From: Bordetella sp. 02P26C-1
GTDB taxonomy: Bacteria; Pseudomonadota; Gammaproteobacteria; Burkholderiales; Burkholderiaceae_B
Direction of reading: 5' to 3'
Assembly: GCF_009763255.1 (NCBI RefSeq)
Contig: NZ_WSJB01000006.1
Location: 62,001 to 126,000, forward strand
DNA length: 64,000 bases
Numbering within the stretch: position 1 is the first letter of the stretch; each line of letters opens with the position of its first letter. The notes under the pieces are model-generated. The model saw nothing but the letters and a program-made list of their open reading frames with translations. It made no database searches and was not told the origin of the DNA. This document shows, in pieces, positions 8,674 to 17,596 of this stretch. Made by a program: the position numbers and the translations under genes.

Positions 8674-9144
8674 CTATCCCGCCAGCTGCCCTTCGATGTC
8701 ATCGGCTGAGTCACCAATCACGCTTGAAATATCCAACAACTGGATCAAACGATTTTCCGAAGTCGCCAACCCGAGCAGCGATCGCGTCTGGCCCATATCC
8801 TGCGTTTTCGGCGCGGGCTGGATTGCATCCTGCTCGATGACCAGCACATCGGACACGCTGTCGACAATCACGCCGACCATGCGCTCTTCCAGGTTCAAAA
8901 TCACGATGACGGTCTTGTCGTTGACCTCGATCTCGCTGATCTGCAACACGATACGCAGATCGATAACCGGGATAATCTGGCCGCGCAGGTTAATCAGGCC
9001 CTGCACATGCTCGGCCGATTTGGCGACCCGCGTGACCATCTCCGGCTCGTAGCCGCGCAGTTCCTGCACGTTCAGGATATCGATGCCATACTCTTGTTTG
9101 CCGCACCGAAAGATCAGCCATTCGTTATTGATGAGTTTTTCCAT
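8674..9144 (-). CDS. cheW: Chemotaxis coupling protein CheW
   Basis: Adaptor that links receptors to the CheA kinase in polar arrays. The 156 residues form one CheW-like beta-barrel domain, with LIFRCGKQEYGIDILNVQE, a LINLRGQIIPVIDLR segment and VIVDSVSDVL. The gap to cheA is 12 bp and to cheR 5 bp, consistent with one operon. Confidence 0.96.
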   Translation of the reverse strand: MEKLINNEWLIFRCGKQEYGIDILNVQELRGYEPEMVTRVAKSAEHVQGLINLRGQIIPVIDLRIVLQISEIEVNDKTVIVILNLEERMVGVIVDSVSDVLVIEQDAIQPAPKTQDMGQTRSLLGLATSENRLIQLLDISSVIGDSADDIEGQLAG

Positions 9145-9156
9145 ATCGGATTCTTA

Positions 9157-11169
9157 TCAGCATCCCGCTTGAAATGAGTCGATGAGCGTTGCCGGGTCGA
9201 GAATCAGCGCGACGCTGCCATCCCCGAGGATGGTTGCGCCCGAGGCGCCCGCCACCCGCTCATAATGCGTTTCCAGGCTCTTGACCACGACCTGGTGTTG
9301 TCCCAACAATTGATCAACGGCCAGGGCGTAGCGCTGCTGGCCGACCTGCACCACGATGAGGATGCTTTGCTCCAGCTCCGGAGTCGCGTCCTTGATGTCA
9401 AACAATGTGGCCAGTTTCAGAATCGGCAAATGCTCGCCGCGCAAGTGCAGCACATGGGCGTCTTTACCCAGGCAATGGACTTGCTCGGGTTGCGGCTGCA
9501 AGCATTCGACGATGTGATTCAAGGGCATCACGAAGCGTTCCTCGCCCACCTGAATCGACATGCCATCCATGATGGCCAACGTCAGGGGTAGCGAAATGCG
9601 GAATGTCGTCCCCACATCGGGCGTCGACGAAATCTCGATTTGCCCGCCGATTTCCTGGATATTGCGTCGCACGACGTCCATCCCGACGCCACGGCCAGAT
9701 ACATCCGTTACGATCTCGGCCGTCGAGAAGCCCGGCGCGAAGACTAGCTGAAAGACCTCGTTGTTGGTCATCGAGTTCGAAACGGGCATGCCGCGTTCGA
9801 CGGCCTTGGCCAGGATTTTTTCGCGGTTCATGCCGGCGCCGTCGTCGGCCACCTCGACCACGATGCGTCCGCCTTCGTGATAGGCGCGCACATCAATCCG
9901 GCCCACGGGATTCTTGCCTTTGGCTTCGCGCACCTCGGGCGTCTCGACGCCGTGGTCCAGACTGTTGCGGATCAAGTGCGTCAGCGGATCGATGAGCTTT
10001 TCGATCAGCCCCTTATCCAGCTCGGTCGCGCCACCCGCTGTGTGCAACTCGATGCGCTTGCCAAGCTTGGCCGACGTCTCGCGCACCACGCGCGGATAAC
10101 GGCCAAACGCGTATTCCATCGGCACCATACGCAACGCCATGATGGACTCTTGCAGCGTGCGCAGGGCGCTCGACATATGTTCAATGCCTTGCAGCAACGA
10201 TGCGTGCTTGATGGGATCGAGCTGCTGGCAGCCTTGGATCAGAATGGCCTGGTCGATCACGACTTCACCGACCAAATTCACCAGGTGATCCACCCGCTGC
10301 GTGGCCACGCGTATCGTACTGTTGTCCTTTTGCGGCACCGCCTTCGCCCGCGCGGGCGCGGGAGGCTCGGAGGCGACTTTGACAGGCGTTTCCTGACTTT
10401 CCCTGGGTACTACGGGCGCCGGCTCTGGGCTCGGCGCCGACGGGGCAGGCTGCGGCGCCGGTTCAGCTTGCGCTGCCTGCTCCTGAATCTGAACCTGCTC
10501 GTCATTAATCACGAAACCGCAGATCGATCGTATCGTGTCCGCGTCCAGATCCGTGCTCAGGGCATGAACGAACGTGCCGGGCTCGCCCTGCCGCTCGGCC
10601 AGTTCACCCATCATTTCGAGTTCGCCCAAAAGCAGCTGATGGTCGGACTCGGACACACCAGAGAAGGTCAGGACGAGCACGCGTTTGCCAGATGACGGCG
10701 GCGGTGCATCTTCGGCGCGTTCGACGGCCATATCCACCGGGGCCGCCGGCGTCTCCGCGCGCGGCGCCTCCAGGCTCGTTCCCGCTAACAGGCGATCCAA
10801 CGCGTCCAGCAGCGCATTGGCCGAATCGGCTTCCGGCGTGCCGCCACCTCGGTAGGCGGCCACCTGATCAAAGAGAATATCCTTCCCACGCAGAAAGACA
10901 TCAACCGCCTCCTGGGTCAGCGGCAGCCAATGGTTGCGGACCTCGTCGAGCACGTTCTCCAACCTGTGCGTGGTCTGCACCAGCAGGTCGAATGTGCCAA
11001 ACGTCGCCGCCCCGCCTTTTATCGAGTGCGCGGCGCGGAAGATTGCATTGAGCGACTCAACGTCCGGATCGGCGAGATCCAGATCGAGAAGCACCCGCTC
11101 CATATCCTGAAGCAGCTCTTCCGCCTCATCAAAGAACGTTCCATAAAAATCAGCGAGATCCATGCTCAT
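9157..11169 (-). CDS. cheA: Chemotaxis sensor kinase CheA
   Basis: Histidine kinase of the receptor array that phosphorylates CheY and CheB. The 670 residues show all five domains: P1 with phosphoacceptor H48 (AAHSIKGG), a P2 CheY/CheB-docking region at roughly 170-250, and a proline/alanine linker. They continue with the P3 dimerisation helices (VDHLVNLVGEVVI), the P4 kinase with N, G1 and G2 boxes (HLIRNSLDHG, VADDGAGMN, VSGRGVGMDVV), and a C-terminal P5 CheW-like domain. The ATG overlaps the motB stop by 4 bp (ATGA). A second ATG two codons later is possible. Confidence 0.97.
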   Translation of the reverse strand: MSMDLADFYGTFFDEAEELLQDMERVLLDLDLADPDVESLNAIFRAAHSIKGGAATFGTFDLLVQTTHRLENVLDEVRNHWLPLTQEAVDVFLRGKDILFDQVAAYRGGGTPEADSANALLDALDRLLAGTSLEAPRAETPAAPVDMAVERAEDAPPPSSGKRVLVLTFSGVSESDHQLLLGELEMMGELAERQGEPGTFVHALSTDLDADTIRSICGFVINDEQVQIQEQAAQAEPAPQPAPSAPSPEPAPVVPRESQETPVKVASEPPAPARAKAVPQKDNSTIRVATQRVDHLVNLVGEVVIDQAILIQGCQQLDPIKHASLLQGIEHMSSALRTLQESIMALRMVPMEYAFGRYPRVVRETSAKLGKRIELHTAGGATELDKGLIEKLIDPLTHLIRNSLDHGVETPEVREAKGKNPVGRIDVRAYHEGGRIVVEVADDGAGMNREKILAKAVERGMPVSNSMTNNEVFQLVFAPGFSTAEIVTDVSGRGVGMDVVRRNIQEIGGQIEISSTPDVGTTFRISLPLTLAIMDGMSIQVGEERFVMPLNHIVECLQPQPEQVHCLGKDAHVLHLRGEHLPILKLATLFDIKDATPELEQSILIVVQVGQQRYALAVDQLLGQHQVVVKSLETHYERVAGASGATILGDGSVALILDPATLIDSFQAGC

Positions 11170-12155
11170 CGGGACACCTTCTTGACATCTTCACTGCCAG
11201 CCGCCTTCTGGGCGGGTGCGCTCTCGGCCGGCGCGGCCGGCTCGCTGACCGCCTCCGGTTTCGCGGTCTCTGTGGGAATTGGCGGCGTTGGGGGGGTGAC
11301 GTGCCGGCTGCCATAGGTCGCTTTCAGCGCGTCTTCCGTGCGTTTATTCAGCACCACGATACTGATGCGTCGATTGGCTGGCTCATACGGATCGGCCGAG
11401 GCACCCATCGTGGCGCTCAGGCCCATGACGCGCCGCACCTTGTTTTCTGCAATACCGCCGGCAACCAGCGTCCTGCGCGCTGCGTTGGCGCGGTCGGCAG
11501 ACAACTCCCAATTGCTATACGCGCGTTCGCCCGAGGCATACTGCGTCGCATCGGTATGGCCGGCAATCGACAAGCCGTTAGGCATCATGTTCAACGTCGG
11601 CGACAGTTCTCGCAAAATGACGTCCATATCGGGATTCATCTGTGCGCTACCGGTGGCGAACATCGGCCGGTTTTGTCCATCGACGATCTGAATGCGCAGG
11701 CCTTCGGGCGTCATATCCAACACCAGCTGCGGCCGGAATTCTTTTAGCCTTGGATTGGTCGCGATCAGCGTTTCCAGGCGTTGACGCAAATCCTCCAGCT
11801 GCGCGGTCTCGCGCAGCTCCGCGTCGGAATTCGGCACGACCCTCGGCAAGGGCGTGGGACGCTCGGGTTCCGCTGCGCGATTCGGGATAGGCGTGGGACT
11901 CCCTCCCGGAATCACGTTGCGGTTGCTCCCAGAGTTCGGGTCACCCTTGATGGCGGACATCAGCGGCTGGCGGAAATATTCCGCCACCTCGCTCAGCTCG
12001 GATTTGGGCACCAGCGATAGCAGCCACATCACAAGGAAAAACGCCATCATGGCCGTCATGAAGTCGGCGTAGGCGATTTTCCAGCTGCCCCCATGGTGTT
12101 CTTCGTGGTGCCGTCTGGTGCGACGGATCACGATTCGATGTTGTTGCCCGGCCAT
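11166..12155 (-). CDS. motB: Flagellar motor stator protein MotB
   Basis: Peptidoglycan-anchored half of the proton-driven stator. The 329 residues begin with a basic cytoplasmic tail and a single membrane helix bearing the proton-carrying aspartate (D31, in YADFMTAMMAFFLVMW). An OmpA-like peptidoglycan-binding domain follows, with GHTDATQYASGERAYSNWELS. A tyrosine/leucine-type sodium signature is not evident. The C-terminal tail is rich in proline, alanine and glutamate. The stop overlaps the cheA start by 4 bp, and motA ends 5 bp upstream. Confidence 0.96.
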   Translation of the reverse strand: MAGQQHRIVIRRTRRHHEEHHGGSWKIAYADFMTAMMAFFLVMWLLSLVPKSELSEVAEYFRQPLMSAIKGDPNSGSNRNVIPGGSPTPIPNRAAEPERPTPLPRVVPNSDAELRETAQLEDLRQRLETLIATNPRLKEFRPQLVLDMTPEGLRIQIVDGQNRPMFATGSAQMNPDMDVILRELSPTLNMMPNGLSIAGHTDATQYASGERAYSNWELSADRANAARRTLVAGGIAENKVRRVMGLSATMGASADPYEPANRRISIVVLNKRTEDALKATYGSRHVTPPTPPIPTETAKPEAVSEPAAPAESAPAQKAAGSEDVKKVSR

Positions 12156-12160
12156 GGGAA

Positions 12161-13030
12161 TTATCCGTTAGAGCCAGACTTCGTCGCCCGAACCTGGGTC
12201 TCGAGTTCGACAAATGACGGACGGACGATCGAATACAGTACCTTGCGGCCAAACTCGACGGCGACCTGCGGCGGGTAGCCATTCAGATAGGCGAGCAGCG
12301 TCACCTTCACGCACTCCAACGCCTTGACCGCCTCGCTCGCGCGCCGCTCCATCGTATCGGCCAACGGAAAAACGATAGCGTAGGCGCACAGAATGCCTAG
12401 AAACGTGCCCACCATGGCTTTAGAAATCAAATCGGCGAGAACGAAGGCCTCTTGATCGACCGCCGCCAATGCCTTGATCACTCCAAGCACGGCCGCCACG
12501 ATACCGAACGCCGGCATCGCGTCGCCCACCGCGCGCAGGGTTTTCACTGGCACATTCGTTTCATGACGGAACGTCTCCAGTTCCTCGTCCATCAGGGCTT
12601 CGATTTCGATGGCACTCATATTGCCCGATACCATCAGGCGCAAATAGTCGACCACGAAGTCCATGACTTTCTGGTCTCTAAGGACCTGCGGGTATTTTTG
12701 GAATATCGGGCTTTGCTCGGGATTCTCGATATCGCCCTCGAGCTTCATCAGCCCTTCGCGCTTGGCCTTGTTCAATAAGGTATACAGACAGGCCATCACA
12801 TCCATGTACAAGGCCTTGTCGTACGGCAAACGGCGAAATACCTTCGGCAAATCGCGCGCCATCAGCGTGAGCGAGCGTTTGTTATTACCCGCGATAAACG
12901 CCCCAAACGCGGCGCCGCCGATCAACACCAATTCCAACGGCTGGTACAGTGCTCCCAGGTGGCCCCCCATGCCAACGTATGCGCCGAACACGCATCCGAT
13001 CGCAATCAAATATCCCAGACCCAATAACAC
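12161..13030 (-). CDS. motA: Flagellar motor stator protein MotA
   Basis: Four-helix membrane subunit that surrounds MotB and pushes on FliG. The 289-residue product has the expected pattern of two N-terminal and two C-terminal membrane segments around a cytoplasmic domain with FRRLPYDKALYMDVMACLY and ETFRHE. The late segment DAMPAFGIVAAVLGVIKAL carries the conserved proline. The start is a GTG at 13030, preceded by AGGGGCTAG. It begins the motA-motB-che run; upstream lies a plus-strand ankyrin gene instead of flhC. Confidence 0.96.
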   Translation of the reverse strand: MLLGLGYLIAIGCVFGAYVGMGGHLGALYQPLELVLIGGAAFGAFIAGNNKRSLTLMARDLPKVFRRLPYDKALYMDVMACLYTLLNKAKREGLMKLEGDIENPEQSPIFQKYPQVLRDQKVMDFVVDYLRLMVSGNMSAIEIEALMDEELETFRHETNVPVKTLRAVGDAMPAFGIVAAVLGVIKALAAVDQEAFVLADLISKAMVGTFLGILCAYAIVFPLADTMERRASEAVKALECVKVTLLAYLNGYPPQVAVEFGRKVLYSIVRPSFVELETQVRATKSGSNG

Positions 13031-13348
13031 TGACTAGCCCCTAGAACGAATAAGGTTGTGGAGGCATATATGATGAGCCCGGCCGGTGCGTCAGAAAGCG
13101 CAGGACTATCGCCTAAAACGGCGGTTATTCCTCCTTTCAGAAGCCGTGGGTGTGAACTGCCCACCCGGCGGGGGTTTAGGGCGTGTTCTTCGCGCATCGA
13201 GCGCGATTCAGCCATGACAATGGAATCGTCCTCCGATAGCCAAAATCCAAGTCCTGCGGAACGCCTGCTACGGCTACGTTACTAAGCGACTGGCCGCCAA
13301 TCCTGCTCGACAGGATCGACCCCGTATATATTCGCACAGGAACTAGCA
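13031..13348. other. Intergenic region between motA and the ankyrin gene
   Basis: This 318 bp stretch must hold divergent promoters for motA (minus) and the ankyrin gene (plus). I see no gene. A GGCGATAG element on the minus strand resembles a sigma-28 -10 box, but no TAAA lies at the required distance, so no promoter is called. Confidence 0.5.
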
Positions 13349-14269
13349 ATGCAATTTTCTTTAAATACAGACTACGCCATCCCGCCCGCAGCTCCACAGG
13401 GGGCAAAGGCGCAGGCATACGAGACTCATGGTGAACTGGTAGAGGCCATTCGGAACGCGGACGCAGAGTCGTTCGTCAAAACGCTCACTTCATGCAACCG
13501 ACAGGTCCAAAAGGAGCTGGGGGAACTCACGCCACTGTTACCCATCCTTGCCGAGACCGAGCTTGGTGCGGATTCAGCCAAGAAAATGACCTCAGCGCTG
13601 CTGAAGGTTTTCCCGGAAGCACTAAAAGCTGACGCTTCGGGAACCACACCGCTACATATTGCTGCGTCCAAAGGCCTGCCACATAACGTCGAAGCGCTAT
13701 TAGACGCCGGTGCGGATGTGACCGCCACCGACCATCAGGGTTGGTCGGCCCTGTTCTGGGCGGTATGGTCCGGCGTAATGGAGGTCGTCGAGATGATCTT
13801 GCAGAAACTGGGCATCACCGAGGAGCGCGTAAGCGCGGAGCCAGAATCCTCCGTGCCCTATATCGATCAGCGGGACTCTCTGGGCAGAACCGCTTACATG
13901 CTCGCGGCACGGAATCAAGACCAAAGGACGGCAACAATCCTGCGCCGTTTCGGCGCGGACATCAACGCCCGAGATAATAAAGGTGACACGGCACTCCACG
14001 CGGCGTGTTTCTACCGACCCGACCCGACTGTCATTCAATGGCTCCTGCAGCACGGAGCAGATCCGAATTCCCCCAACGACGGCGGTATTACACCCCTGTT
14101 CTCGGCGAGCGCGACCTATCAGTTCGAAGTCATCGAGATGCTATTGAAGGCGGGTGGCAGGCCAGAGATTCAAGCCAACTTTGGTAGAAGCGCAGAGTGC
14201 TTCACACTTGCTAATTCGGAAAATGGGAAACACCTAACTCGTCTATTCAAGCAATACCGCAAAAATTAG
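13349..14269 (+). CDS. Ankyrin-repeat protein inserted in the motility block
   Basis: A 306-residue protein with no signal peptide and no membrane segment. After about 100 helical residues it carries five ankyrin-type repeats: TPLHIAASKGLPHNVEALLDAG, GWSALFWAVWSG, GRTAYMLAARNQDQ, GDTALHAACFY with VIQWLLQHGADPN, and ITPLFSAS with VIEMLLKAG. The repeats bind proteins, so the likely role is protein-protein interaction; the partner is unknown. A ribosome site AGGAACTA precedes the ATG. The gene reads against all its neighbours and splits aer from motA, which points to insertion. It could be a cytoplasmic regulator, a toxin-neutralising partner or a secreted effector; the sequence does not decide. 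Confidence 0.85.
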   Translation: MQFSLNTDYAIPPAAPQGAKAQAYETHGELVEAIRNADAESFVKTLTSCNRQVQKELGELTPLLPILAETELGADSAKKMTSALLKVFPEALKADASGTTPLHIAASKGLPHNVEALLDAGADVTATDHQGWSALFWAVWSGVMEVVEMILQKLGITEERVSAEPESSVPYIDQRDSLGRTAYMLAARNQDQRTATILRRFGADINARDNKGDTALHAACFYRPDPTVIQWLLQHGADPNSPNDGGITPLFSASATYQFEVIEMLLKAGGRPEIQANFGRSAECFTLANSENGKHLTRLFKQYRKN

Positions 14270-14335
14270 CAATCGATGAATACAGCCACATCCCCCGCGC
14301 GAATGCGCAACGTTTAACTAGCCACCTCATGCCTG

Positions 14336-14361
14336 GCGCACCGTGTCTCTGTACGGTGCGC
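14336..14361. terminator. Hairpin between the ankyrin gene and aer
   Basis: Inverted repeat GCGCACCGT / ACGGTGCGC with an 8 nt loop lies between the convergent ankyrin (stop 14269) and aer (stop 14409) genes. No T-tract follows, so it is a weak terminator candidate. Confidence 0.35.
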
Positions 14362-14408
14362 ATCAGAGCACTGCCCTCTTTCTTGCGTCCATCCCCGAAT
14401 TTAAGGAC

Positions 14409-15992
14409 TCACGCGGCTGATTTAGTATTAAACACCGCCACCGCATCCCGCATCGTCTGCGACTCACGGCTGATATCGTCCGCGCTACGAATCAGGTCCT
14501 GCACGAGGCCCGCATTCTGATGCGTCACGCTGTCGAGCTGATTCACGGCCACATTGATTTGCTCCAGGCCCTTGGTCTGCTCGGCCGATGCGGTGGAGAT
14601 TTCATTCATTAGCGTGCCGACACGGCTGACCGCCTCGACGATTTCGTTCATGGTCTTGCCGGCACGCTCGGCTTGTTGTGCGCCCAATTCCACGCCGGCC
14701 ACCGACGTATCGATCAAGGTCTTGATTTCCTTGGCGGCCTCGGAGGTTTTCTGCGCCAGACTGCGCACCTCGCCGGCGACGACGGCAAAGCCTTTGCCCT
14801 TCTCGCCCGCGCGCGCGGCCTCGACCGCTGCGTTCAACGCAAGAATATTGGTCTGAAACGCGATACCGTCGATCAGCGACACGATTTCCGAGATCTTGCG
14901 TGAGCTGCTTTGTATGCTACGCATCGTCTGCACCACCTCACCCACAACCGCCCCACCTGTACTGGCAATCTCCATGCTTTCGCTGGACAGTCGGTTGGCA
15001 TTGACCGCATTGTCTGCGTTCTGCTTGACCGTCATGGTCAATTCTTCAAGACTGGCGGCCGTCTCTTGCAACGAAGCGGCCTGCTGCTCTGTCCGACTGG
15101 CCAAGTCCTGACTGCTCTCTTTCAGGTGCTCCGTCGTCAAGGCGTTAGACTGGATGCGCTCGGTCACTTCCGACGTGATGCCACTCAAGCTCTTGCGCAT
15201 CGTATCGAGATAGAAAAAGAGCTGCTTCAATTCCGCTTCGGCTTGTTGCGGCACGGTGATGATCAGATTGCCGCCCGTAATCTGGCCGGCCAAGCGTTCG
15301 GCCTCGCTCAGTGGCCGGGTGAGCCGCTGGCACAGTCGCAGATTCGATGCCAACACCAGCGCGGCCGTCGCGGCATAGCCCGCCCAGAGCCAGGCTCGTC
15401 CGGTCTCCGAGAATTGCGAGCTCGCCAGGTACGTCGGAATGGCTGCCATCGCCAGCGTAAACGCGCTGGAGCGCAAAAGCGCGGCGCGTAGGCCCGTGCT
15501 AAAAACCATCCCAGCCCGGTTCAGCAGTTTGCGCCAGCCCGCCGGGACGCGTTGCCCGTGCTTGACGGTATAACCCCCCCAGTCGTTCCGGTTGATCCCT
15601 TCGTAGAACTGTTCCGCGCCGCGGATAGCCTCGGCTGTGGCACGCACCCGCACGGAGGCATAGCCCACGCAAGTGTCCTGTTCCATGATGGGCAAGACCG
15701 TGGCCAGCACCCAATAGAATCCGCCATCCTTGCGGCGATTCTTCACCACGCCGACCCAGGGCTTGAAGGCTTGCAGGGTTTCCCACATCTCCTTGAAAAC
15801 CGGCTCGGGCATATCGGGATGCCTCACGATATTGTGAGGTTTACCCAGCAGTTCATGCGCCTCGAATCCACTCACCTTGACGAACTCAGGGTTGCAGAAC
15901 GTGATGCGCCCCTTTAGGTCCGTCTTCGAGATCAGATACTGATCTTCCTTCAACTGCGTTTCAACGTTTGTGACTGGCAAGTTCTTACGCAT
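14409..15992 (-). CDS. aer: Aerotaxis/energy receptor with PAS domain, Aer-like
   Basis: Chemoreceptor that senses redox or oxygen through a cytoplasmic PAS domain and signals to CheA/CheW. The 527-residue product starts with PAS (DLKGRITFCNPEFVKVSGF, with GKPHNIVRHPDMP and KDGGFYWVLATV). A hydrophobic pair near residues 170-215, a HAMP-like segment, and a methyl-accepting domain with the conserved hairpin [20 protein letters not shown] follow. There is no periplasmic sensor domain and no C-terminal CheR/CheB-tethering pentapeptide. It stands alone between flhC and the ankyrin gene. A GCCGATTT on the minus strand (16047-16054) resembles a sigma-28 -10 element, though no convincing -35 is seen. 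Confidence 0.9.
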   Translation of the reverse strand: MRKNLPVTNVETQLKEDQYLISKTDLKGRITFCNPEFVKVSGFEAHELLGKPHNIVRHPDMPEPVFKEMWETLQAFKPWVGVVKNRRKDGGFYWVLATVLPIMEQDTCVGYASVRVRATAEAIRGAEQFYEGINRNDWGGYTVKHGQRVPAGWRKLLNRAGMVFSTGLRAALLRSSAFTLAMAAIPTYLASSQFSETGRAWLWAGYAATAALVLASNLRLCQRLTRPLSEAERLAGQITGGNLIITVPQQAEAELKQLFFYLDTMRKSLSGITSEVTERIQSNALTTEHLKESSQDLASRTEQQAASLQETAASLEELTMTVKQNADNAVNANRLSSESMEIASTGGAVVGEVVQTMRSIQSSSRKISEIVSLIDGIAFQTNILALNAAVEAARAGEKGKGFAVVAGEVRSLAQKTSEAAKEIKTLIDTSVAGVELGAQQAERAGKTMNEIVEAVSRVGTLMNEISTASAEQTKGLEQINVAVNQLDSVTHQNAGLVQDLIRSADDISRESQTMRDAVAVFNTKSAA

Positions 15993-16140
15993 GTCTGTCC
16001 CGGTTCAACTAGGGTCGCACGATACTATCGAGGCGCTTGATCTTCTAAATCGGCGAAAAGCAGCCTCTTTCGGTGCCTGTTCTTCGTTTTGATATTGGCT
16101 GCGCGACACACGAGCACATGCTGGAGTGCGCTCATGAAGA

Positions 16141-16165
16141 AAGGGACAGCGTAAAGCTGTCCCTT
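16141..16165 (-). terminator. Intrinsic terminator of flhDC
   Basis: Perfect 10 bp stem AAGGGACAGC / GCTGTCCCTT with a 5 nt loop, followed on the minus strand by TTCTTC. It lies 20 bp after the flhC stop, so flhDC is probably a separate transcript from aer and motAB. Confidence 0.75.
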
Positions 16166-16184
16166 CTTCGAAGGGCGCGTCGCG

Positions 16185-16817
16185 CTATGCCGCAACGCTC
16201 ATTGACTTGTCCGGAACGTTGATACGGGGCACCTTCACATCCGCGACGCCCTCTTTTTTAATCAGCATTCCAACAATTCTGGCGGGCGGTTTGCACACAG
16301 GGCAAACAAACTCTTGCGCCAGGATATGCGTATGCGTCACGAACGCCGTCGCGCAATGAATGCAAGGCGTCATCTGCAGCATGTCGCTCTTGAAAAAGCG
16401 CAACAGCATCCACGCCCGCGTAAAGCTCAGCACGGGCTCGTCACCGTGTTCGGCTTCTTCGTGTTCGAGATAAAGTCTGTAAGCTTTGATCAAGGCCATA
16501 ATTCCATTGGCCGGTGTACGCCTGACGAGATAATCGTAGATGCTATAGAAGATCGACGAATGGACGTTGTTGCGCCAGGAGGTAAACCAGTCCACGGAAA
16601 AAGGCAGCATCCCCTTGGGTGGCGAACAACCGTGGATTTCCCGGTACAAGCGGGAGAGACGGTCATAACTCAGGCTCGTCTCATGTTCCAGCACCTGCAA
16701 GCGTGCCCCCAGCGCAATCATTGTGCTCGCTAGCGCAATGTCGTCGCCTTCTTGCAGCACGCTCTTCTGAGCCGAAGGCTTGGCGTCCTTTTGGGACTTC
16801 GTCGTCTGCTTTGCCAT
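16185..16817 (-). CDS. flhC: Flagellar master regulator subunit FlhC
   Basis: Forms the FlhD4C2 complex that activates early flagellar promoters. The 210-residue product shows the family core WFTSWRNNVHSSIFYSIYDYL and a zinc site of paired cysteines, CIHC near residue 150 and CPVC about 23 residues later. It is about 15 residues longer at the N-terminus than the enterobacterial protein, with a lysine-rich lead. It lies 10 bp after flhD and ends at a strong terminator. Confidence 0.95.
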   Translation of the reverse strand: MAKQTTKSQKDAKPSAQKSVLQEGDDIALASTMIALGARLQVLEHETSLSYDRLSRLYREIHGCSPPKGMLPFSVDWFTSWRNNVHSSIFYSIYDYLVRRTPANGIMALIKAYRLYLEHEEAEHGDEPVLSFTRAWMLLRFFKSDMLQMTPCIHCATAFVTHTHILAQEFVCPVCKPPARIVGMLIKKEGVADVKVPRINVPDKSMSVAA

Positions 16818-16827
16818 GTCTGCTGCC

Positions 16828-17172
16828 TTATACCGTGACGGACTGCAGCGGCATCGCGGGAGCTTGTGTCAACGCCATCGTCATGCGGGCTTGTTGCAAG
16901 GCCCCGTTCATGCCCGATTTGGACAATGCGGAGAGCAAGGACGCGTAATTAAGTCGAAAGCCACACAACAATGCGGTCGTGGACGCCAGCGCCACCACCT
17001 GTTGAAGCGACAGTTGCAAGATGATCCGGCCCGTCTCCTCACTCAATCCGGTGCGGAACAAACCCGTGGCAAAGTCGTCCCGCAGCAGGCGTTGGGCCAA
17101 GATTAGATAGTTCAAATTGACATCACGGATTTCGCTTAGCGCCGTGTCGTCGCACCCGGAGTTGTGTGTCAT
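16828..17172 (-). CDS. flhD: Flagellar master regulator subunit FlhD
   Basis: Partner of FlhC in the class I flagellar activator. The 114 residues contain the FlhD core DVNLNYLILAQRLLRDDFATGLFRTGL and FRLNYASLL. Cysteines are few, and C-terminal residues 95-114 are variable, as in other FlhD proteins. The ATG at 17172 lacks an obvious ribosome site. Upstream is an unusually long AT-rich region that should contain its promoter, consistent with the multi-signal control of flhDC known in other bacteria. Confidence 0.94.
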   Translation of the reverse strand: MTHNSGCDDTALSEIRDVNLNYLILAQRLLRDDFATGLFRTGLSEETGRIILQLSLQQVVALASTTALLCGFRLNYASLLSALSKSGMNGALQQARMTMALTQAPAMPLQSVTV

Positions 17173-17596
17173 TTACGTACAAGTGTTAGCGACAGTTACA
17201 GTCTTAAAACGCACCATCCCTGTCAGGTGAAATGCAGAAATGCAATGTTCGATACTATCTCACATTATTGGCGATAGATCAGTACTTTTTGGAAATATAA
17301 AAATACTTTTTTAGCTGCCTGTGGGATATAAGCGAATTTGCCTGCCTTGCCCATCACCTGCCGGCGGTGCGATCGCAGGTCACATCGAAACCAAATGCAA
17401 CCCGTTGCAACCATCCGTTGGCATACTATGCCTAGCAATCCTAGGTAACATTGATAAAAATCAAATGGCGCTTAATCAAACCCGTTATCGTTGCGATTGG
17501 GAAAGTTACGAGCGCCTGCTAGGGTGCTCTGCAACTCTAGTGTTCCCAGAGTGCGATCCCCGACCACACAACACTAAGAACGCATAGGCAAGCACC
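17173..17596. other. AT-rich divergent regulatory region upstream of flhD
   Basis: 424 bp separate flhD (minus) from a small plus-strand gene. The part at 17230-17330 is markedly AT-rich, with A and T runs near 17288-17312, unlike its surroundings. I see no reliable gene; an 88-codon frame at 17321-17587 has no ribosome site. The region probably holds the flhDC promoter and regulator sites. Confidence 0.6.

Noticed and set aside
13080-13135. Sigma-28-like GGCGATAG upstream of motA
   Set aside because: No TAAA element lies about 15 bp upstream of it, so the spacing is wrong for a flagellar class III promoter.
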